This document shows positions 1 through 5,612 of a DNA stretch of 12,701 nt, piece by piece (position 1 is the first letter of the stretch; each line of letters starts with the position of its first letter). The position numbers were made by a program, and so were the translations under genes. Origin of the DNA: CBFCZU01 sp965602635 (GTDB lineage: Bacteria; Planctomycetota; Phycisphaerae; SM23-33); assembly GCA_965602635.1 (NCBI GenBank), contig CBFCZU010000126.1, positions 1-12,701 on the forward strand. The letters run 5' to 3'. The notes beneath the pieces were generated by a model that was given only the letters and a program-made list of their open reading frames with translations, did no database searches and was not told where the DNA came from.

Positions 1-66
1 AAGGGGAGAAAGGCCGTCGAGAACTACGTCAACATGCTCCAGAAGATCCTGGACAAGGCCAGGTGA
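1..66 (+). CDS. C-terminal end of an unidentified protein (partial)
   Basis: Frame 1 is open from the first base and ends at TGA 64-66, giving 21 residues that end in QKILDKAR. The peptide is charged and amphipathic, like the last helix of a soluble protein. Too little is present to name a family. It lies on the same strand as the membrane-protein genes downstream and could be the upstream member of the same operon. The overlapping frame starting at base 3 is also open but reads as Gly/Arg/Gln-rich shadow sequence, so frame 1 is preferred. Confidence 0.5.
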   Translation, partial: KGRKAVENYVNMLQKILDKAR

Positions 67-188
67 GTCGCAAGGGGCTGATGAGGAGGCCAGACCATGA
101 AGGCCAAGCGGCTTCTAGACCATCAACCATGCCAGAGGGCGCCGTCCGGGCGAGTCTCGCACAGGTGCTGAACAAGGAGATGCTATGA
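63..188 (+). CDS. possible 41-residue ORF bridging two genes (doubtful)
   Basis: An ORF starts at GTG 63, which overlaps the TGA of the preceding partial gene as GTGA. It ends at TGA 186-188, which overlaps the ATG of the next gene as ATGA. Such 4-nt overlaps at both ends are what coupled operon genes show. An internal ATG at 81 is preceded by AAGGGG but only 3 nt away. The peptide (41 residues, ending LAQVLNKEML) has no signal peptide, membrane segment or recognisable motif. It competes with a second small ORF at 97-171 in another frame, and the two are unlikely both to be real. Confidence 0.2.
   Translation: MSRKGLMRRPDHEGQAASRPSTMPEGAVRASLAQVLNKEML
97..171 (+). CDS. possible 24-residue micro-ORF with strong Shine-Dalgarno
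   Basis: ATG 97 lies 7 nt after a perfect AGGAGG at 84-89, the best ribosome-binding site in this part of the window. It opens a 24-codon frame (MKAKRLLDHQPC...) ending at TGA 169-171. The stop lies just before the AAGGAG (174-179) that serves the membrane-protein gene at 185, so ribosomes finishing here could reinitiate. It may be a leader peptide, or the frameshifted remnant of a longer gene. No family is recognisable and the length is too short for codon-use arguments. Confidence 0.22.
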   Translation: MKAKRLLDHQPCQRAPSGRVSHRC

Positions 189-910
189 GCAACGAGATGA
201 ACGAAGAGGTCGATGGGCGGCAGCCCGTGAGGCAACCGCAGGACCCGTTGGCGGCAGAGGGCTCACCGACCGAGCCGAAGCCCCCCCCACTTCCGAACAT
301 CATGCCAGAGCCCTTCTCGGCCCAGGACCTGCGGCGGGCGGTGACGCGGCCGCAGCTCCTGGCCGAGTACGTGCTGGGAAGCAAGGAACGCCTGCGCAGC
401 ACCCTATCCGGCGGCAAGGCGATCTGGGCGCTGGCGGGGTTGCTCATGGCTGCGAGCGTCCTATCGACGATTCCGTACGGCATGCTGTCGCCGGTGGGCA
501 GCCCCTGGAAGGTGGCGGCGCTGTTCACCGGCTCGCTGCTGATCTGTTTCCCGTGCCTGTACATGTTCGGACAGTTCCTGGGCCTGGGGCTCAGCGTGGC
601 GCGGAGTCTGGCGCTGGCCCTGATCGTCACCAGCACCGCCGGACTCTTTACATTCGCCTTCTCCCCCATTATCTGGTTCATCACGTTCAGCGTGGAGGCC
701 GTTCCGCAATCGCCGGTCTCCCCGCGCCACCTGTCAGTCTTCCTCTTGGGCTTGTCACTGCTGCTGGGGGTCGTCCAGATTGACCGTTGCCTGCGAGAGC
801 CTGACGCCCTGTCACGACGGTTCCCACACGTGCTGCTGCTTGTCGCGCCCTGGCTGGTGCTACTGGTCTTCATCACCTATCGGATGGCCCACCTGCTGGG
901 AGTGCTGTGA
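185..910 (+). CDS. five-helix inner-membrane protein, planctomycete 'WH2-labelled' family
   Basis: A 241-residue protein. The ATG at 185 has AAGGAG at 174-179, 5 nt upstream. Residues 1-75 are hydrophilic and Pro/Glu-rich (probably cytoplasmic). Hydrophobic segments lie near residues 79-101, 109-131, 140-169 (long, may be two), 182-199 and 214-232. The stretch YGML...PWK...SLLICFPCLYMF followed by LSVARSLAL and SPIIWFITFS resembles a family of planctomycete membrane proteins that I recall being auto-annotated 'actin-binding WH2 domain-containing', a name unlikely to reflect function. The next gene has the same pattern, so the two look like tandem paralogues. Its stop overlaps the next start (TGATG), indicating coupled translation. 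A possible role is scaffolding or assembly of a membrane complex, but function is unknown. Confidence 0.8.
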   Translation: MSNEMNEEVDGRQPVRQPQDPLAAEGSPTEPKPPPLPNIMPEPFSAQDLRRAVTRPQLLAEYVLGSKERLRSTLSGGKAIWALAGLLMAASVLSTIPYGMLSPVGSPWKVAALFTGSLLICFPCLYMFGQFLGLGLSVARSLALALIVTSTAGLFTFAFSPIIWFITFSVEAVPQSPVSPRHLSVFLLGLSLLLGVVQIDRCLREPDALSRRFPHVLLLVAPWLVLLVFITYRMAHLLGVL

Positions 911-1563
911 TGCGGCGGTCGCTGCTGACCATGCTGCTGGGCTCCGCGGTCTATGGCTTCGCCGTCGGCTCGCAACACAGCTTCCGCCTGGGCGAGTGGA
1001 ACATCCTGAAGTTCCCGCTGCTGCTACTAGCGACCAGCCTGCTGTGCACGCTGGCGTACTACCTGCTGGCCCAGTTCATCACCCGGCGGCTGTCCTTCGG
1101 TGATGTCATTCGGCTGGTATTCCGCGCCTTCGCCGACACGTCGCTCCTGTTGGCAAGCTTGTCGCCGGTGTGCTTCTTTCTGGCGCGAACCATCACGCAG
1201 CCGGACGGCGAGGAGCTGAACGAGTACCCGATGTTCCTGGGGCTCAACGTGCTCTTCATCGCCCTGTGCGGGACGACGGCCGTCGTCCGCCAGGCCGGCC
1301 GGCTGCTGAAGTTGCACAAGCTCTCGCTGGCGCGGTCGGTGATGATCGTCACAGCCTGGCTGGGCGTGAGCCTCTTCGCGGGCGGGCAGTGCGCCTGGTA
1401 CATGCGGCCATTCTTCGGCGTGCGCTCGATCAACCATCTTCAGTTCATGGAGCAGTCCAGACCCGACTACCGGGGGGCCCGGAGCTTCTACGAGGCCGTG
1501 TATCACCTGGTCAATCCGCCACCTCTGCCCAAGGACTATCGCAATCATGGGAATGAACACTGA
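910..1563 (+). CDS. five-helix inner-membrane protein, paralogue of the upstream gene
   Basis: A 217-residue protein. ATG 910 overlaps the upstream TGA (TGATG), which favours it over the GTG one codon earlier. Hydrophobic segments lie at about residues 4-20, 33-55, 73-95, 107-125 and 144-165. Shared pattern with the upstream protein: YG near residue 15, KFPLLLLATSLLCTLAYY (34-51), LSF...V (61-66) and a helix ending SLSPVCFFLA (83-92). It also carries the C-terminal signature GGQCAWYMRPFFG (158-170) followed by SFYEAVYHLV (192-201), which I recognise from the same planctomycete family and which the upstream protein lacks. The family has no established biochemical role that I know of. The preserved stoichiometric arrangement suggests a heteromeric membrane complex (inference). 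It overlaps the next ORF by 17 nt. Confidence 0.8.
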   Translation: MRRSLLTMLLGSAVYGFAVGSQHSFRLGEWNILKFPLLLLATSLLCTLAYYLLAQFITRRLSFGDVIRLVFRAFADTSLLLASLSPVCFFLARTITQPDGEELNEYPMFLGLNVLFIALCGTTAVVRQAGRLLKLHKLSLARSVMIVTAWLGVSLFAGGQCAWYMRPFFGVRSINHLQFMEQSRPDYRGARSFYEAVYHLVNPPPLPKDYRNHGNEH

Positions 1564-1702
1564 CACGTCGAGGCCCAACCGGCTCTTGGCCGTACTCTCC
1601 CTGGCCGTGGCCGTCGCCATTTGGCTGCCCAGTCTGCCCCGGCTGTACCGGCCCAAGGGCTCGGACCTTCGGGCCGGCGGGGCTACCGCATGGGGATGGT
1701 GA
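1547..1702 (+). CDS. 51-residue single-helix ORF, possibly a truncated third operon gene
   Basis: ATG 1547 lies inside the end of the preceding gene and has AAGGA at 1531-1535, 11 nt upstream. The frame runs to TGA 1700-1702. The product has a short polar start, one hydrophobic helix (about residues 13-30, LLAVLSLAVAVAIWLPSL), then a basic and Gly-rich tail ending ATAWGW. It continues the coupled + strand series. The last 20 nt overlap the 3' end of the convergent gene, and the tail looks unlike a natural protein end. It may be the N-terminus of a longer membrane-anchored protein cut off by a rearrangement at about 1680. It could also be an intact small membrane protein. Confidence 0.4.
   Translation: MGMNTDTSRPNRLLAVLSLAVAVAIWLPSLPRLYRPKGSDLRAGGATAWGW
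1650..1675. terminator. candidate hairpin between convergent genes
   Basis: GGCCCAAGG (1650-1658) pairs with CCTT-c-GGGCC (1666-1675) around a 7-nt loop, giving 9 bp with one bulged C. It starts 8 nt past the stop of the - strand gene that ends at 1683, so it could help end that transcript. There is no U-tract on either strand, so evidence for intrinsic termination is weak. It lies inside the 51-residue + strand ORF. Confidence 0.25.
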
Positions 1703-3983
1703 CGGCGTCCATGGCGAGTTCCAGCAGGCCGGGCAGGATCGGGAACTCCTCCGGCATCGACAGGCCGCCGGCGACGAGTCCGTCCATGATCTTGTGGATG
1801 ATCCGGTCACTGGCGGTGGTCCCGAGGACCCGGCCGATGCCGGCGCCGGTGGCGGCCTCGGCCCATCCTCGGACGAACCCGCGGGTCAGCGCATTCATCA
1901 GGTGCCGGTCGAGGTTGCGGAAGTAGTCGCCGCGGTTGTCGAGCATGTAGCGCATGTCGCCGGTTTCGATGGTCTTGGCGAGCTTGATGAGGACGGCGGT
2001 GGCCCCGCCGTAGGCCCTGGCCAGCTCGTCGAAGTACTGCGTCAACGGCGTGACCAGCATGCCGGGGGGGTAGCCGAGGGTGGCCATGGCGCCGCTGCTG
2101 AAGGCACCGAACCCGCGGCCGCCCTCGCTTGGGGTGAGGCGGCCGCCACCCTTGGCTTCGAGGCCGGAGCCGCCGTCGGCGAAGACGCCCAGTAGTTCGC
2201 CCGTCGGGCGGATGGCCCAGGCCGACTGCGGCGCGCCCGCGCCGGCCAGCACCACCCCGCCCTCGGCCAGCACCGATCGCTGCAGGGCCGCGGCGTCCAC
2301 CCGGCCGGTCGTCGGCTTGCCCGACTTGTCGATGACGCGCAGGCTCTTGATCGCCGCCAGCAGGTTCTGGTTGACGCTCCGGGCCTTCAGCAGACGGGCC
2401 TCCACGGCACACGTCGCCAGCCCCCAGAGCATCCGCTGTCGGCGGGTCTGATCGGCCTGGGGCCCGAACGACTCGTGCAGCGTGTCCAGCCGGGCAGCGA
2501 AGAACGACCGCCCCTTCACCTTTCGGAGTTGGCAGGTCTCGACGAAGAGGGCCGGGCCCTTCCACCCGAGGTCCAGGTCTGTCGGCGTAGCCAGCAGCTT
2601 CAGGAACAGCAGCGAGTTCAGGGTCCGGATCGTTCTGGTGGAGTATCCGCGCGCGGCCGGGGCCCTGGCGGCGTCGGGCTGGCCGGTCCTTAAGCGGAGG
2701 CGGTGGACATCGAGCACTTCGTCGACCATTCGGGCCCCGGCGACCCGGGGTGGGACGAACGCCACGGCCAGCCCGATGCGATGGAAGGCGATCAGCTCGT
2801 GCGGGTCATATCCGGCGCCCACGTACTGGACGATGCGGCCGTAGGAGGCCGACCACGGACGCAGGCCGCCCGGATCGTTGAACTCGACGACGAGCCGGAG
2901 GAAGTCGTAGGAAACCTGTCCGGCCGCCGGCTTGGCGGGTCCGCCGGCGGGGGTGAACCCCTCGCCGACGGCCTTCAGCGGCCCGGCGCTGAGGAAGGGC
3001 CTCCAGTGCCCGACATTCTCGGGATGCTCGGCCGCCTGGATGCGTTTCGTGGCGGGGACGTAGTTGAGCACGATGTCGTAGCCGAGGACGTCCCGGCAGG
3101 GGCCGCTCCACTGGAGGACTTCCTTGACGTCTTCCTTCCCGTTCCGGCCGGCCTCGAGGCGGATGCTCATTGTGACGGGCTTGGGCATGAAGGGCTTGAA
3201 GTAGCGTTGGGGGCGGGGCAGCTTGGGAAAGACGACGTCCATGTCGGTCCAGGTTTTGCCGTCGAGCTTGGACTGGACCCAGACCCAGTCGATGTCCGTC
3301 CGGGTGGGCTCCACGTCTCCGGCGTCGGGGACGCCGGTCAGCAAGTCGAGTCGGCGCTTGGCCGTCAGCAGACCCGTGACGGCCTTGGCCGAGGCGGCGA
3401 TCTCGTCGCGAAGCTGCTTGAGTTGCTTGTCGCTGACGGATGTGGGCGTGTCGTTGACGGCGCCGGCGGGGCCGAACAGAGCCGCGAGCCTCTTCAGGGC
3501 CGGCAGTGGCCGCCTGGGGCCGGGGCCCTGGTGGGGCTCTGCCGCCTTGGGCCAGTTGGCGCGGGCCAGCCTGGCTTCGACGCCCATCTTCCCCAGCAGC
3601 GCCGCCAGCAGCGCCGACTTGTCACTCGCGTTGGCGACGCGCGTCCGCAGCACCGCCTCCGGGCCAGCGTAGGACCCGCGGTAGTTGACCAGCACCACCT
3701 CGTCGCGGACGAAGCGCAGCGCCTCGGCCGGGGTCTTGAGGTGCTTGGCGGCCTGCTCGACCGTCAGGCCGGGCCATTCCAGCTCGGCCCGGAGTTCGGC
3801 GAGCACGGCGGCGACGGCCTTCGGCGTTGGCGGCTTGGCTTGGGACCGGCCGGCCGCAACGACGCCGAGGGTCAGCAGCAGGGCCGCTGCGGCCACACGG
3901 CCGGCGGCCGTGGGTCGCCGAGAGTCCGAGTCGTTTCGACCTTTTCTGGTCTTCATGGCAGTGTTCCACATGTCGATGGTCAT
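1683..3983 (-). CDS. secreted protein with a degenerate transglutaminase-like domain
   Basis: A 766-residue protein from ATG 3983, 9 nt after the preceding gene's stop. The Shine-Dalgarno is weak (AAGAG). In-frame ATGs at 3971 and 3956 are alternatives, and 3956 gives a more usual signal peptide. The hydrophobic core is at about 30-44 and cleavage is likely after SQA (49). Residues about 55-255 look like the transglutaminase-like superfamily: RVANASDKSALLAALLG (115-131) matches the helix usually reading GNCxDKAxLLAALLR, and DWVWV...W..MDVVFP (232-252) matches HVWV...W..lDPtf. The catalytic Cys is Ala119 and the His is Trp233, while the Asp (249) remains, so peptidase or crosslinking activity is unlikely. 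The remaining ~500 residues are not recognised. It is probably a periplasmic or envelope structural or binding protein made with its upstream neighbour. Confidence 0.75.
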   Translation of the reverse strand: MTIDMWNTAMKTRKGRNDSDSRRPTAAGRVAAAALLLTLGVVAAGRSQAKPPTPKAVAAVLAELRAELEWPGLTVEQAAKHLKTPAEALRFVRDEVVLVNYRGSYAGPEAVLRTRVANASDKSALLAALLGKMGVEARLARANWPKAAEPHQGPGPRRPLPALKRLAALFGPAGAVNDTPTSVSDKQLKQLRDEIAASAKAVTGLLTAKRRLDLLTGVPDAGDVEPTRTDIDWVWVQSKLDGKTWTDMDVVFPKLPRPQRYFKPFMPKPVTMSIRLEAGRNGKEDVKEVLQWSGPCRDVLGYDIVLNYVPATKRIQAAEHPENVGHWRPFLSAGPLKAVGEGFTPAGGPAKPAAGQVSYDFLRLVVEFNDPGGLRPWSASYGRIVQYVGAGYDPHELIAFHRIGLAVAFVPPRVAGARMVDEVLDVHRLRLRTGQPDAARAPAARGYSTRTIRTLNSLLFLKLLATPTDLDLGWKGPALFVETCQLRKVKGRSFFAARLDTLHESFGPQADQTRRQRMLWGLATCAVEARLLKARSVNQNLLAAIKSLRVIDKSGKPTTGRVDAAALQRSVLAEGGVVLAGAGAPQSAWAIRPTGELLGVFADGGSGLEAKGGGRLTPSEGGRGFGAFSSGAMATLGYPPGMLVTPLTQYFDELARAYGGATAVLIKLAKTIETGDMRYMLDNRGDYFRNLDRHLMNALTRGFVRGWAEAATGAGIGRVLGTTASDRIIHKIMDGLVAGGLSMPEEFPILPGLLELAMDAVTIPMR

Positions 3984-3992
3984 GGACTCTTC

Positions 3993-5243
3993 TCAGCCCG
4001 GGACCTGGATCGAAGGCGATCGGAGTACGATTCGCACGAGGTTGAGCACTTCGTCGATCGTCGGCAGGATCTTCTCGTAGCTGTCGGCGCCGGCGACCAC
4101 GATGATGTGGCAGGCCATGGTCATGCCGCCGGCAGTGTAGGCGCGGATCTTCAGCGAGCGCCCGTAGGCGTCCTTGCCGGCGTACGTCCGGACGACCGTC
4201 GTCTTGGTCGGGCTGGTATAGCGCGATCCGCTCATGGCCAGGAAGCCCAACCCCTGGAAGTAGATCTCCTTGGTGCCCGTCAGCTTGGCGGCGGGCAGCA
4301 GGCCTTTGACGTGGGGGCCCAGCGTGGCCAGGAACTGGCTCTTGTTGAGCGGGCCCACGCGCAGCCCTTCCATCACGATCATGATGCGCGGAACGGGCTG
4401 GTCTTCGGCGACCTTCACGGGCGCGACGATGTCGAGGACGTACAGCCCCTTCTCGCTGGCGCCGCCGGCAGCGCGCGCCGTCCTATCCTTGACCTGCCAC
4501 CCGGGCAGGCGCAGCAGCTCAGCCTGCATCTTCACGTAGTAGTCCCGCCGCCGGGAGATCACCACCTCGCGGCTCTTGTACCACACGGGGACCATCTCGC
4601 TCTTCTGCTTGGCCGTCATCTTCGAGACGTCCACCTGGCGGATCGAGGCGATGACGCGATCGGCCGCCGTGGCCAGTTCCGCATAGACCGCCTGGTCGAG
4701 GGTCGTCGGCATCGGGCCTCCGGCCCGGATGGTGGCGTTGACGTAAACGTACTCCGGCGTCATGACGTCGTAGCTCTTCATGGCCGGGCCTTGAGAGGGG
4801 ACCCTCTTCTTGGTCTTGGCGTCGGTGTACGTCTGTGGCCCGAGGGTCCGGCAGTTGGCCTTGTAGCCGGCCAGCGTGCCCACGGACTGCTCGAATACCC
4901 TCTGCACCCGGAAGTACCGAGTCGCCTTCTTGTAACTGGTCACCACCTGCAGCGGCGCGGCGCTGCCGTCGGGCTTCCAGCCGTGCTGGGCCAGATCCTT
5001 CGTCGCGATGCGGTCGACGTACACGGCCACCTCAATGCTCCGGCCCGTGTGCGTGGCCGACGGGCCCGAAAGCCTGAGGTAGGCCTCGCCGACGGACTTG
5101 ATCGTCCAGTTCGAGGGGGCCGTCATCTTGAAGACCATTCCCTTGATATCGGGCGTGACGATGGTCCTCTGCGCCGGCCTGGTGGCGCCGGACGCGGCTG
5201 CTCCAAGCGACAGGGCGATGAGGGAGATGACCGTCTTCTTCAT
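3993..5243 (-). CDS. secreted protein of unknown function, two similar domains
   Basis: A 416-residue protein. ATG 5243 has AAGGAG (complement of 5252-5257) 8 nt upstream and begins a clean signal peptide, MKKTVISLIALSLGAAASGA. The frame stays open to 5543 upstream, but that extension is Pro/Arg/Gly-rich and lacks a ribosome site. The mature protein seems to hold two alpha/beta units of about 180 residues. Each has a 'gW' turn near its start, a run of alternating hydrophobic strands, a central 'aGYKAN / qGLGFL' segment, a 'y.n..i.aGG / i.aytaGGM' segment and a closing helix (AADRVIASIRQV and ILPTIDEVLNLVRIV). This recalls PsbP/DcrB-like folds, but that is a guess from pattern. It is first in a two-gene unit with the degenerate transglutaminase-like gene 9 nt downstream, so the two products probably act together in the envelope. 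Confidence 0.75.
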   Translation of the reverse strand: MKKTVISLIALSLGAAASGATRPAQRTIVTPDIKGMVFKMTAPSNWTIKSVGEAYLRLSGPSATHTGRSIEVAVYVDRIATKDLAQHGWKPDGSAAPLQVVTSYKKATRYFRVQRVFEQSVGTLAGYKANCRTLGPQTYTDAKTKKRVPSQGPAMKSYDVMTPEYVYVNATIRAGGPMPTTLDQAVYAELATAADRVIASIRQVDVSKMTAKQKSEMVPVWYKSREVVISRRRDYYVKMQAELLRLPGWQVKDRTARAAGGASEKGLYVLDIVAPVKVAEDQPVPRIMIVMEGLRVGPLNKSQFLATLGPHVKGLLPAAKLTGTKEIYFQGLGFLAMSGSRYTSPTKTTVVRTYAGKDAYGRSLKIRAYTAGGMTMACHIIVVAGADSYEKILPTIDEVLNLVRIVLRSPSIQVPG

Positions 5244-5290
5244 GGCGGGTGCTCCTTTTCTGGCCAACCGCTGTTGTCGTTCACGTGCGA

Positions 5291-5320
5291 TGCAAGTATC
5301 GCCTTGCCGGGCTACTTGCA
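5291..5320. promoter_or_regulatory. 8-bp dyad in the 5' leader
   Basis: TGCAAGTA (5291-5298) and TACTTGCA (5313-5320) are perfect inverted copies separated by 14 nt. The dyad lies between the predicted start of transcription (about 5382) and the start codon (5243). It could be a regulator-binding site or an mRNA hairpin. Chance occurrence is possible at this length. Confidence 0.25.
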
Positions 5321-5388
5321 CAAGGCATGCCAGCAAGCCCCCGAGCCCGACGCGCCCGAGCGCCCGGGCGGCCGGCTGTCCACAAATC

Positions 5389-5416
5389 ATTGTAGGCCAA
5401 GCGTTCGCGGCTTCAA
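5389..5416 (-). promoter_or_regulatory. sigma70-like promoter candidate for the 5243-1683 unit
   Basis: Read on the - strand: -35 TTGAAG (complement of 5411-5416, 4/6 to TTGACA), 16-nt spacer, -10 TACAAT (complement of 5389-5394, 5/6 to TATAAT). It predicts transcription from about 5382 and a 5' leader of about 140 nt. The same -35 hexamer TTGAAG occurs in the promoter candidate at 10676. Confidence 0.4.
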
Positions 5417-5531
5417 CGGGCTGGGATCTTCCCGGCCGCGAATTCTCCACCGGACCCCGGCCGCGCTCCGGGCTGCCCCCGGATTCCCCACCGGCTGCGG
5501 GATATGCCCCACGGGCGGGAAAGGCGGGAAA

Positions 5532-5575
5532 GGGGACAGGCACGGGCGCGATTGGCAGCGCTCGAGCCTGTCCCC
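5532..5575. repeat. REP-like inverted repeat, possibly also a terminator
   Basis: GGGGACAGGC (5532-5541) and GCCTGTCCCC (5566-5575) form a perfect 10-bp inverted repeat around 24 nt. The GGGGACAGG/CCTGTCCCC core is one I recall from dispersed REP-type palindromes in many bacterial genomes. Here there is one copy, so repetitiveness cannot be shown. It begins 37 nt past the stop of the - strand glycosidase gene. On that strand the stem is followed by TTTCCCGCCTTTCCC, so it could also end that transcript. Confidence 0.5.
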
Positions 5576-5612
5576 GCTATTGCGCCGGTCGTCCGCTGCA
5601 CCCGGCCGGCGG

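Larger units (their letters stand above)
5244..5612. other. non-coding spacer with promoter, dyad and REP-like repeat
   Basis: This 369-nt region separates two - strand genes. From right to left it holds an inverted repeat (5532-5575), two copies of GGCGGGAAA (5514-5522, 5523-5531), a GC-rich stretch with two near-identical ATTCYCCACCGG segments around 5440 and 5485, a - strand promoter candidate (5389-5416), a dyad (5291-5320) and the ribosome site of the gene starting at 5243. The open frames across it read as low-complexity shadow protein. Confidence 0.55.

Noticed and set aside
5244..5543. N-terminal extension of the duplicated-domain protein on the - strand
   Set aside because: The extension is low-complexity, has no ribosome site and crosses the REP-like repeat and promoter candidate. 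ATG 5243 has AAGGAG and a clean signal peptide.
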